NCBI GenBank assembly: GCA_015061725.1
Contig: SUVX01000016.1
Coordinates: 1-60,528, forward strand
Length of the DNA: 60,528 nt
DNA from: Lentisphaerota bacterium
GTDB taxonomy: Bacteria; Verrucomicrobiota; Lentisphaeria; Victivallales; Victivallaceae
Direction: 5' to 3'
This document shows positions 9,314-19,472 of this stretch, one piece after another; positions within the stretch are counted from its first letter, which is position 1, and every line of letters begins with the position of its first letter. The position numbers and the translations under genes were made by a program. The notes below the pieces were generated by a model. That model saw only the letters and a program-made list of their open reading frames with translations, had not been told where the DNA came from and made no database searches.

Positions 9314-12300
9314 ATGGCAGCAAAAGACACAGTAAACAAGACCTGGTTGATTGAATCTGCGGAAGAATTCAAAGCTTTCCGCGATGAAGTTAACAACGGT
9401 ACGACCTTTGACGGCTGGACCGTTTCTCTGGGCGCTGATATAGATTTGGCAGGTGAAGAAAATTTCGGAACCATCGGTTTTGATGAAAGCTCTTCTTTCA
9501 GAGGAACTTTTGATGGTAACGGAAAAACAATCAGCAATCTCAAAATCACCAGTACAGAAAATAACGTCGGTCTTTTCGGCTACATTGCCGGTGCAACGAT
9601 CCGGAACTTCACTCTTGAAAATGCGGATGTTACCGGTGAAAAATGTACCGCTGCGGTCGTCGGTAATGCCAACTCCGGAACGATTGAAAATGTGACTGTT
9701 CAGGGTGTTGTCAACGTCTCCGGTACGGACAGCGTCGGTGCTGTTGCCGGGCAGGGATATGCCATTCTTAAAGACATTACGGTCAATGTTGATCAAAAGG
9801 CAAGTGCCGTCAAAGGTACGCTGGGATATATCGGCGGTGTGATGGGCAACTGCTTTGAGGGTGATAAGACGCTTGAGAATATTTCCTCAAATATCAGCGT
9901 GATCGGTGAGAGTTTTGATATTGTCGCCGTGGGCGGTATTTTCGGATACGTCGGCGGTGGATACAATACGATTGATACAGTTGAGTGTACCGCTTTGTAT
10001 GTCGCAGGTTATGAAATCGAAGAACAGGATATTCCCAAAATCCAGGGGCTTTTCGGTGAACAGGCAGCAGGCGATCTTGAAATCAGAAATGCCGAACCTT
10101 ATACCGGTGAAATCAGATACTCTTATTATGCGGGGAATGATCCTGAGACTCCTCTGATTTATCATGGCGCATATCAGGTGCGCAATAATCGTGAAGTTAC
10201 TCTTGAAAACACTGTATTCAGCGTTTCAAATGTGATTGTCGGTACGGCTCACGGAATGAGTTACGGCGGAGATTCTTCTGCCGCAGCAGAGGGCGAAACC
10301 GGTAAACTCACGCTTGGTGCGGGTTCTGAAATTACAGCAGAAAATGTCTGGGTCGGCGGAGATCAGACCGGCGAAGGCAAGGCTTCTGCCGGAGCTGACA
10401 GAAACTTTCATCTGATTGTTGACGGCGGAAAACTCACCTCTACCGACGAAGTCATCAACGTCCGCTTTGACGGCGATATGGAAGTTAAAAATGGCGGTAC
10501 CGTTGATACCAACTGCCTCAATGTCAAAACTTCTCTTGATGTGACGGGCGATGGTACTGAAGTTACTGTTGAAAATACACTGACTCTTGAGGGCGGCGAA
10601 ACAGAAGAAACTGCCGCTGTTATGAATATTTCTGACGGCGCTGTTGTCAACGTTCCCGGCTGGGCTCAGGAAGCCTGGCCCGGAAATCTCAATATCGGCA
10701 GTGCTGATGAATATGCTGCTGTCAACGTTTCCGGCGCAGTCCTTCAGGCAAAGAATGTCAATATCAATGCAAAGGGGAAAGTCACCCTGAACAATGGCAC
10801 ATTAGAGGCAACTGCCGCAGTCAACAATGGTGAGTTTTACGCCGCCGGTTCAAAGATTGAGGCTGACAGCATCTCCGGAAGCGAAAGCGCTACTTTTACC
10901 ATTGGAGCCGGAAATTCCGAACTTCAAATCGGTAATCTGCAGCAGGATATCCGTGTCAATGAAAATACAGATAAGGCTGTTGCGCTTACCGGAAATGTCG
11001 GTACCGGGAACATAATCCGGGTTTATGGTGAGGCTGTACTCAATGATTTTTCTGTAAATGGTGATTATGAGGGAAAAACTGTCAGTGCGACCGGTCAGGT
11101 GATGGTTTACGGCGATACCGTGATTTCCGGTGACAGTAAGATGGCACTCAATTATTTCCAGTCCACAGCCAGTGTGACCATTGAATCCGGCGTTTCCATC
11201 AGGACGGCTAATATCAATATTTACGATATGGAGGCGGATTCCGACTTTGTCCTCGCAGGTTCCATGGAAGCTGCTACACTGATCATTGTGAATAACTATT
11301 ACAACGTTGCCAGCGGTTCTGAAATGATCGTCGCCGAAGGCGGTGTGCTTAATGGTACGACTCAGAACGGAAACGGCCGTTTTGATATCCAGGCGGGCTG
11401 CATGACCGTTTATGGCTGCGTAAACAGCACCTGGAGTGCCGGCGGCGGAACGGCATATATCGGCAACTCCGGATATGATGCCATTTTGACTGTTGACGGA
11501 ACTTATGCTTCCAACGACAGCAACAATGGTAAATTCATCAATAACGGTACGCAGGATCTGATTATTGGAGTCGCCGGTTGGCTGAAATTGGTCAACGGTG
11601 CTGAATTTACCTGGACTGCCGATATCACCAACAACAACTGGATCACCATGGATGCCGCAAGTACCCTGACTGCCGGAACTCTTACCGGCAACGGTTTCGT
11701 CACCATTGATGCCGAGGGATTCACCGGCACCAAAGCGGTCATTGATTTGAATGGAAACACCAGTCTTGAAGGAAAGGTTGAATTTGAAAATCTGAGTGAT
11801 GATATCCGTGTGATTTATGGCAACGACGGTGATGTGATCCTGACCGATGCCGATACCACAACGCTTTATGCCAATACCGGATGGGCTGGTACCAAAGCCG
11901 GTACCGATCTGGGCAATGGCAGAATTTACGGCGGCAACGCTTTTGATTCCTTTGTTCAGGCATTGGATGAAAAGACTGCAAACACAACTTCTGTTGTTGT
12001 TTACAGCGACTTCTCAGAAGCTCTGTCAGGAAAGACGCTTACCGGAAATATCATCAACGGCGGCGAAAACGCTGTGACGATTGCGGATTCTGCGAATAAT
12101 GGCTATGTCAATATGACCGGGGTCACACTGGGTGAAAATATTACCATTGATGCCAAATATTTCTACCTCTACGGAAACAACGAGATCAATGGACATGTTA
12201 CGTCCAGCACCACCTTCTACAGCAGCGGTAAATTAACTCTCAACGGTACGGCTGAGGTTTACACGGTGATGAGCCGCAATTACGCTTCGCTTGAGGATGG

Positions 12301-15300
12301 TATCTATATTGTCGGTACCGCAGAAGCCGGTAAAGGTGCTGAGGCTGATGTTCAGCTCAAAGCGAAGAATTATCTCGGACATTACTCCGGAACTTTCAGC
12401 GTCAAAGATACAGCGGCTGAATTCGGTTATATCCTGCTCAACGGCAGCAATGACGGCGATATTCAGGCGCAACTGGTACTGGATAATGCCAAAGTTTCAA
12501 CGATCGGCGGTCCCAATACCCAGCCCGGACAGGTGCAGATGAATGATGATGCCGCTATCATCGCCACGAATAAATCCGTTTTGGATTTCCGCGGACCGAA
12601 GGATTTCGGTTATATCTCAATGGGAGAGAATAACTCCATTTCTTTGAATGATTCCACGCTGCTGCTTGGTAAAGAAGGGCAGGGCACCAATACGCTCAAG
12701 GGAGAAGTTACTCTTGAAAATAATGCCTTGTTGAGTGCCATCGGCGGTATCAACAACAGCGGCACGATTACTGTGACTGATTCCACCTTTACTGCGGGCG
12801 GTACAGTCAGCAACACCGGAACATTCACCGTTTCCGGAAAAAGCACGCTGAACATCGGCAGTTTCAATGACGGCAAGCTGGTGTGGGATAAAGATACCGG
12901 AGCGCATACGATCAAATTGCTTGACGGTGCTGTGATTACCGATTCCACCGTCGGCGGATATGTTGATGTTGTCGGAAAAGTGACTTTCCGCGGCGATAAC
13001 ACATTTGCGACGATTCAGGATTTTGAAGTTGACTATCAGATCAATAACGATGCTGTCAACAGTACTGAAATGATCGTTGAAGCCGGTGCCTCCGTTACCT
13101 TGAACGGTGGAAAACTGGGTATCGGTTACGGTGACAAAATCACTGTCAACGGTACTTTGAATGATGCCAAAGCCGCTTACGAAGACGGAACCCTCACTGA
13201 AGATGATTTCGCCCTTGATGCTCAGACAGGTGTTTATCTGCAGGCCTCCCGCGGCGGTGATGTCAGCACATTTGATATCAATAATGCTTATGTCAGACTC
13301 GGCAATAAAGATAATCATTTCATGAATGATAAAAAGACCACCAACGGCACTCTTAACGGAACCTACAACTTCAACTGGGTCAATTCTGTTGTTACCGCTG
13401 AAGGCGCATTCAGGATTCTGGGTTCCGGTGATCTTGATGGTCAGTATAACTTCACGCTGAATAACACCGTGTTTACGATTGGTGCCATTTATCCGGATGC
13501 CAATCAGCCTGATGTTTACACGCATCATGCCGGATTCTTCCAGTTCTCTGATAAGGATTCAACTTTCACCGCCACCGGTTCAAAGGTCGTTTCCATCGGA
13601 ACTGACAGCGATCAGATCAACGCTGCTACGCTCAACTTCACCGATTCTGTTCTGGAATTTAATTCCACCTTTATCAACGAAGCCGGAGCTGTTGCCGCAT
13701 TTGACGGAGAAGATGCCCTGCTGGATGCGCCTGTTGTCGTCAACAATGGTAAGATTGATCTTACCGGCGGCGCATCAATGACCGTGGATTACTACTTGTC
13801 CACTCTTCTGGATATCAGCTATTCTGACGGTAATAAGTTCCCCGAGATCTTTACTGTCGTTGCCAAAGATGCTGCCGGTAATGAAATCGGCAGAACCCGG
13901 ATATCCACCAATGGCGGAGTTAATGATCTCGTGGCAAGTTTTACCGGAGTTTCATACGAATTCCTTGATGAAAACGGTGAAAACGCTTTCCGCTCTTCTG
14001 TGACAGTCAACTCCGCCTCAACAGGCTCAGGGGAAATTGTTCTGGATGAAGCAAGCAAGCTCACAGTCAATAAAGGTTTTGAAAATACCGGAACAATCAC
14101 CATTGATGTCTCTGATGGCTGGACCGGCGCACATGTTCTCATTGATGCCGCGGATGGTACTTCTGCTGCCCAATTCGGCAATATCGTTATTGATGCTGAT
14201 GATGCCGCTGCCGGAGTCAAGTACAGCATTGATGAAACCAATGGCAATTTGGTTATCCACAATGTCAATACCGAAACTGTTTACTTCAATGCCGACTGGG
14301 CAGGAAAGGCTCTCGGTGAGAAAGTCGGCGACGGAATCCACTACGGATACAATGCTTTTGATGAATTCACAGATAACGGTGTGAATGATAAAGGTTGGAT
14401 CAATCTGATGGTTCTGCCGGAAGATACGAAAGAAATCGTGCTGACTGCCGGTAACGGTGACGATGCCTCTTACGGTATGCTCCGTCCGACACAGAGCATC
14501 ACAGTTAAGACCGAAGGCGAAGGTTATGCGGTGATCGACCGTTTTGTCAATATGGGCAGTGACCTTGTTTTTGCCGCAGGTTCCAAGGTCAAAGTTCTGT
14601 GTGTCAATGGTCTTTCCGGTGCCAATAATCAGGGCGGGGCTGTTACAATCAACGGCGAAGTTTATCTCGCCAATGCCAACAGCAGCAACAAGGCTCTCTA
14701 TCTGTGGGGAATGAGTGAAACTCCCGGCCAGTTGGTTATCAATGCCGGTGGTATACTTAAAGCTGATTGCGGCAATGTGGAAAACCATGGTACGATTTCC
14801 GTTTACGGAAAAATGGAATTGGGTAAGCTCGGCGATGCGCCCAAACTTGCCGGTGTCGGAGCAAGTAATGGCGGTTGGCACGGTCATCTGATCGTGGACG
14901 GAAAAGACGGCGAAGGTATCCTTACTGTCAATCACAACAGAATCAACTTCGGCGGCGGAAACACCTCCAATCCCTGGGAGGAACCTGCCGGTGATACTGC
15001 CTGTACCGTCATCATCTCAAATGGCGGAAAGATTACGACTGAGGCTGTTTATTTCAGAAACGGCGCAAAATCCATTATGACCATTGATAATGGAACATTG
15101 GAATTTGTTACTTCAGGAAGCTACAATTACTCCTGGGATATGGCAGCTGAAAACCTGAGATATTTTGACAACCTGGGTGAAATCAACGTTTCAAATAACG
15201 GAAAAGTTGATATGTCCGGACGCAACTTCACCAATGCCGGAACTTTCACTCTTACTGACGCTGAAATGACCGTTGACGAGTTGACCAACTCCGGAACTTT

Positions 15301-18300
15301 CACCCTTGCCGGAGAAACCACCCTCAATACGACCGGAGCCGTTGGTGCTGTCAGTCTGCAAGAGGGATTGGTTCTTGACGGAGACATGGTTCTGGATACT
15401 GTCAAAGTTGACGGAGCTGCCGAAGTTGTCGGAAAAATGTCCGCTGCAAATGTTGACGTTTTTGACAATGACTTGACTGTTTCCGGTGAAGGTGAAGTTG
15501 AGGCAGAGAAGATCATTGTTACCCAAAGCAAACTTGCTGTTTCCTCCGGTGGTTCTGTCTCCGGTGATGAGATTTCCTTGAAGAGCATCGTCACATTGAC
15601 CGGCTTGCAGCCTGTTAATAACGACCGCACCCTTGAAATCGCGTTTGTTCCCGTTGATCAGCACGATGAAGGTACGACTCTTGATATTGACATCCCTGCC
15701 GGTTCAAAAGAGGTTCGGGTCGATGTCGCCGATCTGAAAGATGGCAAGTACATTGTTACGATCGTTGACAATCCTGAGAACATCTACAAACTTGAAGTAA
15801 CTGTTCAGCAGGGCGGACTGGTTCTTGAAGATGGTGATGTCTTTGCAGGCGTTCTCAATATCGGATACGGTTCCGTCAAAATGGATGCTCTCAGCACGAT
15901 TACTGCAGAAAGTATCATTCTGTCTGACGAAAAAGGCAAGGGGTCCATTGATATTGCCGTTGAAGATTACATTGAGGATGTTCCCCTGTATCAGAAAATG
16001 ATCGATATTACAGGACAAGGCGAACTCAACACCGGTTGCATTACTGTGGATGGAAATGCTTTCTCCGGAGAATATGTCAACGGCGGTGTGACCGTTATCA
16101 ATTACGAAAACGATATTTATCTGATCAATGCCATCCGCGATACTCTGTATGTCGGTACTGAGTATGCCGGAGAACAATTCTCTCTTGTCAATGACAAAGT
16201 TGTCGGATTCAATGCTTTTGCAGATATGACTGAGTTGAAAAAGGCTCTGACTGATAACTGCACTGATATTATATTCACTGCCGACAACGCTGATTCCTAC
16301 GGTGATCTGGCTGTCGATCAGGATATGACTCTCAGTGCGAACGGAACAGGAGTTGTCACACTCGGCAGCTTTGATGCCGCTGATGACTCCGCCGACAACA
16401 CTGTTACCATCGCCGCCGGAGCAAGTTTTGCCTTTGCCGGAAATTCTGTCGTCAATTCCGGTGATGAAATTGCCGTCTACGGCAACTTGACCTTTGATGG
16501 CTCTGTTGACAATGCCGGAAGCATTGAGGTTGCCGGTGCAACTCTTGCTGCTGTTGAACTCAATAACTCCGGTTCTGTCAATGTCACCGGAAACAGTACG
16601 GTCAAGATTGATAAACTTACCGGTACCGGTGCAATCAAACTTGATAATGCCGCTTTGACTGATTCCAAAATCGTTAAAGGCAGCGTTGAAATCAAGGGTG
16701 CAAACAGCTTTACCGGTACTTTCAATGCCGATTATGCTTTTGTCGGTGATTGGAGTGGTGAAGCCTATGCCGGAAGCATTGATTTCGGTACAGCTTCTGA
16801 TGTCACTGTCGGCGGACAAATGATCATCGGTTATGATTCCAATGTTGCCGGAGCCAACAGCGTTGTATTCGGCAGTGCTTCAGCTGCGACTGACAAAGTG
16901 TTCAAATCTGCTGATGTCAGTGTCCGCAGAGACGGCGTTCTGACCATTCAGAACACGACCGGCAAAAACCAAATCAACCAAATCAACACCATGAATGTTA
17001 TGGGAAAAGTTGTCATTGACAATGCAGTTCTTTCCGGAGAAGTTCAGATCGGCAACAGTTCTGCTGATATTGATGCCGAAATGGTCGTCCGGAACAAGGC
17101 AGTTGTGAATCTCGGCGGTTCCTCCAACAGTATTGTCATTCTCGGTAAGAATAATGGCGGTACTCTTTCCATTGAAAACGCCACTGTCAATGTCGATCTT
17201 TGCGGTTCCGGAGCCACTTATCAGGTTCCGGCAGAAACCTTTGTCGTGGGTTACAATGGCGGTATCGGTGTCCTGAATGTTGTTGAAAACGGTGAGTTCA
17301 ATGCCTCATACAACATGTCTGTCAGCGAAAACAGCAGTGTCAGTATTGAAAATTCAACATTGAAGGTTGACGGAATTCTGACCAACGCTGGCGATATCAC
17401 CGTTGCCGGAAACAGTACTGTTATTGCCGCAATTACCGGTGATCTCACTCTTACCGACAAAGTTGTTCTCGGAAAAGACTCCGACATCACCGTTAACGGA
17501 AATGTTGCGGCTCTCGGCGATCTTGAGTTGACCACCAACAGCGGCAATCTGGAATTCAACGGCAATATTACCGTTGAAGGAGATCTTGATATCGCTGCCG
17601 GTGTTCAGATTGCAGGTGACGATGTCTGGACAGTCAAAGGAGATTTTGCTCTCTCCGGAACCAATTTCGCAGCCAAGAGTCTTACTGTCAACGGCAATAT
17701 GGTTGTTTCCGATATTGCAATCAGCGGCAGTACTGTCACCGTTTATGAAGGCGCGGTCAGTCTGGGCGGCAGCCTGACGATCAACGGTCAGACCGTTGAT
17801 GACGGCGGACGTGTCGTCTTTAATGATGCTCTTTATCAGGTCAATGTTGATGCCGTCAACGGCATTACGCTGACAACTCCTTCTGACAGTTATAAGGAAA
17901 TCACCGCACAGATTATTGATGTCAAACAATCAGCAGGAAAATACGAGTTTACCATTGATGCCGACGTTGCAAACGGTTATCAGGGTTACAACTATGCCGT
18001 CACTGTCACCGACAGCAACGGTAAAAAACTTGCCGAAAGCAATGACTTGACGTTCACGCTGACTGATATCGCCACTGAAATCTATGTGTCTTTGACAGTC
18101 TCTGACAAGTACGGTGAATTGACTCAGGTTACAACCGGTCCCTGCAAAGTGGCTGTTACCGACTGTTCTGCTCCGGTCTTCACCGTTGGACCGACGGCTC
18201 AGGCGGCGAATGGAAGATTGGTTCTTTCCTGGACTGCATTTGATACATTCGGTATCAATGATTATGTCGTAACCATCAACGGAGAAGTGATCAAAACCGG

Positions 18301-19360
18301 ATACAAGTTTGAAGAGGTTGAAATCAGCCGTCCGCTTGTCAACGGAAAGAACGTCTACTCCATTGTTGCCATTGATAACAACGGATTCTCAACGGAATTC
18401 AGCGGTTCTTTGAATTACAAGGCTCCTGAAGGTAATATTACCGGTAACGGTGTTGCCCAGATTGTCGGCTATGATGCCGCCCGCGGTGCTGTCGGTTACA
18501 TTGCCAACGAAGGTGTCGAAGCGCCGCTTTGGGAAGGTATCTGGGAGTGGGGTGCCGATTCTCCGATGAAACCCGTTGCCATCGGTCACTTTGCCGGAAC
18601 CGATGCATCCCATTCCGGACTGCTGTTCTACAATGAGGATACCTTCACTTTCGGAGCCTGGACCGATATTACCAATCCCAGTTACGGATATGTTGCGCTG
18701 GGCAATGCCGGAAGTGCTGTCGAAGTCAAAGCCATCGGCAAATTTGACGGCAATTATAACGATGATATTCTCGTTGTTAAAGAAGACGGCAGCATCGGCA
18801 TTATGAATGATGTCAAGGGATATGCCGCCGTTACTTCCGGAAACGCTGTTGAACTGGCAGGAGCCGGTTCTTTCGGCGCGGCAAACGGACTTGATTCTAT
18901 CGTCGTTGAGAAAAACGGTGAGTTCCAGCTCTGGAATACTGATGATGTTGCCTCCGGCAAGTGGAATGCAACCAAGATCATGAATGCAGACAATCAGCAG
19001 CTGCTGGATATCACCGGCAACTGGGAAGTTTCCGCTATCGGCGACTTCAAGGGTGACGGCATTGATGATATCATCATGACTGATGAAAAAGGTTTCTCCT
19101 TCCTGCTCAATGACGGTAAGACAGATTCCGTTGAATGGTCCGGAGCGATCTCTTCAGACTTTGAAGTTGCCGGTGTCGGTGACTACAACGGCGATGGCAC
19201 CGAAGACCTGCTGCTGCGTGAAATGACCAGCGGCTGGGGCGGTCTGGGTTACTGGAACGGCGGCAACGCCGGAACCTGGGTCGATCTCAATGCCCGCATT
19301 GAAACCAGCGATGAAGATGGTCACAGCGGCAAGTTCTCTGTCATTACTGTTGTGAAGTAA
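9314..19360 (+). CDS. Giant repetitive beta-helix surface protein, complete
   Basis: Complete at 3348 residues. The start is ATG at 9314 after AAAGAGG (9301-9307). The N-terminus (MAAKDTVNKTW) is hydrophilic and no signal peptide is visible. Residues about 10-230 carry GLUG-like repeats (ISNLKI...GLFGYI, NFTLENADV, GAVAGQGYA, GGIFGYVGGG). Then come more than 2500 residues of AIDA-like beta-helix repeats, including three WAG/GFNAF modules. A fibronectin-like stretch follows (LSWTAFD near 18230), then the C-terminal FG-GAP/VCBS-type propeller shared with the upstream gene. There is no beta-barrel or LPXTG. Absence of an N-terminal signal together with a strongly conserved C-terminus would fit C-terminal-signal (type I-like) secretion, but no ABC transporter is nearby. 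Probably a surface or released adhesin; ligand unknown. Confidence 0.88.
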   Translation: MAAKDTVNKTWLIESAEEFKAFRDEVNNGTTFDGWTVSLGADIDLAGEENFGTIGFDESSSFRGTFDGNGKTISNLKITSTENNVGLFGYIAGATIRNFTLENADVTGEKCTAAVVGNANSGTIENVTVQGVVNVSGTDSVGAVAGQGYAILKDITVNVDQKASAVKGTLGYIGGVMGNCFEGDKTLENISSNISVIGESFDIVAVGGIFGYVGGGYNTIDTVECTALYVAGYEIEEQDIPKIQGLFGEQAAGDLEIRNAEPYTGEIRYSYYAGNDPETPLIYHGAYQVRNNREVTLENTVFSVSNVIVGTAHGMSYGGDSSAAAEGETGKLTLGAGSEITAENVWVGGDQTGEGKASAGADRNFHLIVDGGKLTSTDEVINVRFDGDMEVKNGGTVDTNCLNVKTSLDVTGDGTEVTVENTLTLEGGETEETAAVMNISDGAVVNVPGWAQEAWPGNLNIGSADEYAAVNVSGAVLQAKNVNINAKGKVTLNNGTLEATAAVNNGEFYAAGSKIEADSISGSESATFTIGAGNSELQIGNLQQDIRVNENTDKAVALTGNVGTGNIIRVYGEAVLNDFSVNGDYEGKTVSATGQVMVYGDTVISGDSKMALNYFQSTASVTIESGVSIRTANINIYDMEADSDFVLAGSMEAATLIIVNNYYNVASGSEMIVAEGGVLNGTTQNGNGRFDIQAGCMTVYGCVNSTWSAGGGTAYIGNSGYDAILTVDGTYASNDSNNGKFINNGTQDLIIGVAGWLKLVNGAEFTWTADITNNNWITMDAASTLTAGTLTGNGFVTIDAEGFTGTKAVIDLNGNTSLEGKVEFENLSDDIRVIYGNDGDVILTDADTTTLYANTGWAGTKAGTDLGNGRIYGGNAFDSFVQALDEKTANTTSVVVYSDFSEALSGKTLTGNIINGGENAVTIADSANNGYVNMTGVTLGENITIDAKYFYLYGNNEINGHVTSSTTFYSSGKLTLNGTAEVYTVMSRNYASLEDGIYIVGTAEAGKGAEADVQLKAKNYLGHYSGTFSVKDTAAEFGYILLNGSNDGDIQAQLVLDNAKVSTIGGPNTQPGQVQMNDDAAIIATNKSVLDFRGPKDFGYISMGENNSISLNDSTLLLGKEGQGTNTLKGEVTLENNALLSAIGGINNSGTITVTDSTFTAGGTVSNTGTFTVSGKSTLNIGSFNDGKLVWDKDTGAHTIKLLDGAVITDSTVGGYVDVVGKVTFRGDNTFATIQDFEVDYQINNDAVNSTEMIVEAGASVTLNGGKLGIGYGDKITVNGTLNDAKAAYEDGTLTEDDFALDAQTGVYLQASRGGDVSTFDINNAYVRLGNKDNHFMNDKKTTNGTLNGTYNFNWVNSVVTAEGAFRILGSGDLDGQYNFTLNNTVFTIGAIYPDANQPDVYTHHAGFFQFSDKDSTFTATGSKVVSIGTDSDQINAATLNFTDSVLEFNSTFINEAGAVAAFDGEDALLDAPVVVNNGKIDLTGGASMTVDYYLSTLLDISYSDGNKFPEIFTVVAKDAAGNEIGRTRISTNGGVNDLVASFTGVSYEFLDENGENAFRSSVTVNSASTGSGEIVLDEASKLTVNKGFENTGTITIDVSDGWTGAHVLIDAADGTSAAQFGNIVIDADDAAAGVKYSIDETNGNLVIHNVNTETVYFNADWAGKALGEKVGDGIHYGYNAFDEFTDNGVNDKGWINLMVLPEDTKEIVLTAGNGDDASYGMLRPTQSITVKTEGEGYAVIDRFVNMGSDLVFAAGSKVKVLCVNGLSGANNQGGAVTINGEVYLANANSSNKALYLWGMSETPGQLVINAGGILKADCGNVENHGTISVYGKMELGKLGDAPKLAGVGASNGGWHGHLIVDGKDGEGILTVNHNRINFGGGNTSNPWEEPAGDTACTVIISNGGKITTEAVYFRNGAKSIMTIDNGTLEFVTSGSYNYSWDMAAENLRYFDNLGEINVSNNGKVDMSGRNFTNAGTFTLTDAEMTVDELTNSGTFTLAGETTLNTTGAVGAVSLQEGLVLDGDMVLDTVKVDGAAEVVGKMSAANVDVFDNDLTVSGEGEVEAEKIIVTQSKLAVSSGGSVSGDEISLKSIVTLTGLQPVNNDRTLEIAFVPVDQHDEGTTLDIDIPAGSKEVRVDVADLKDGKYIVTIVDNPENIYKLEVTVQQGGLVLEDGDVFAGVLNIGYGSVKMDALSTITAESIILSDEKGKGSIDIAVEDYIEDVPLYQKMIDITGQGELNTGCITVDGNAFSGEYVNGGVTVINYENDIYLINAIRDTLYVGTEYAGEQFSLVNDKVVGFNAFADMTELKKALTDNCTDIIFTADNADSYGDLAVDQDMTLSANGTGVVTLGSFDAADDSADNTVTIAAGASFAFAGNSVVNSGDEIAVYGNLTFDGSVDNAGSIEVAGATLAAVELNNSGSVNVTGNSTVKIDKLTGTGAIKLDNAALTDSKIVKGSVEIKGANSFTGTFNADYAFVGDWSGEAYAGSIDFGTASDVTVGGQMIIGYDSNVAGANSVVFGSASAATDKVFKSADVSVRRDGVLTIQNTTGKNQINQINTMNVMGKVVIDNAVLSGEVQIGNSSADIDAEMVVRNKAVVNLGGSSNSIVILGKNNGGTLSIENATVNVDLCGSGATYQVPAETFVVGYNGGIGVLNVVENGEFNASYNMSVSENSSVSIENSTLKVDGILTNAGDITVAGNSTVIAAITGDLTLTDKVVLGKDSDITVNGNVAALGDLELTTNSGNLEFNGNITVEGDLDIAAGVQIAGDDVWTVKGDFALSGTNFAAKSLTVNGNMVVSDIAISGSTVTVYEGAVSLGGSLTINGQTVDDGGRVVFNDALYQVNVDAVNGITLTTPSDSYKEITAQIIDVKQSAGKYEFTIDADVANGYQGYNYAVTVTDSNGKKLAESNDLTFTLTDIATEIYVSLTVSDKYGELTQVTTGPCKVAVTDCSAPVFTVGPTAQAANGRLVLSWTAFDTFGINDYVVTINGEVIKTGYKFEEVEISRPLVNGKNVYSIVAIDNNGFSTEFSGSLNYKAPEGNITGNGVAQIVGYDAARGAVGYIANEGVEAPLWEGIWEWGADSPMKPVAIGHFAGTDASHSGLLFYNEDTFTFGAWTDITNPSYGYVALGNAGSAVEVKAIGKFDGNYNDDILVVKEDGSIGIMNDVKGYAAVTSGNAVELAGAGSFGAANGLDSIVVEKNGEFQLWNTDDVASGKWNATKIMNADNQQLLDITGNWEVSAIGDFKGDGIDDIIMTDEKGFSFLLNDGKTDSVEWSGAISSDFEVAGVGDYNGDGTEDLLLREMTSGWGGLGYWNGGNAGTWVDLNARIETSDEDGHSGKFSVITVVK
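11861..11953 (+). repeat. WAG/GFNAF module, copy 4
   Basis: Encodes TLYANTGWAGTKAG followed by IYGGNAFDSF, preceded by GDVILTDADTT as in the other copies. Confidence 0.7.
14276..14368 (+). repeat. WAG/GFNAF module, copy 5
   Basis: Encodes TVYFNADWAGKALG followed by HYGYNAFDEF. It is preceded by a GNLVIHNVNTE stretch and, further upstream, by the TITIDVSDGW linker. Confidence 0.7.
16142..16228 (+). repeat. WAG/GFNAF module, copy 6
   Basis: Encodes TLYVGTEYAGEQFS followed by VVGFNAFADM; Trp is replaced by Tyr. It is preceded by a NDIYLINAIRD stretch. Confidence 0.65.
18458..19360 (+). repeat. Shared C-terminal propeller module, copy in gene 2
   Basis: Partner of 8156-9058: same length, same reading frame and near-identical DNA to the stop codon. 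The downstream terminator also has the same core (TTCTGC...GGCAGAACG), so the duplicated or converted tract may extend past the gene end. Confidence 0.85.
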
Positions 19361-19367
19361 TAACATT

Positions 19368-19401
19368 CTCCGTTCTGCAGGAATTTTCCGGCAGAACGGA
19401 G
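19368..19401 (+). terminator. Hairpin after giant gene 2
   Basis: CTCCGTTCTGC (19368-19378) pairs with GCAGAACGGAG (19391-19401). An inner GGAA/TTCC pairing is also possible. The hairpin core matches the terminator after the first giant gene but lacks a good T-run, so termination may be partial. Confidence 0.5.
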
Positions 19402-19472
19402 ATACTTTATATAAATCTTGAATTTATTTTACTTTTTCCGGATTTTTTCTGTGTATTCCGGAAAGTGGGAGT

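Noticed and set aside
308..16228. CRISPR-like or satellite repeat in the giant genes
   Set aside because: The repeats are in-frame protein repeats with variable length and divergence, without constant spacers.
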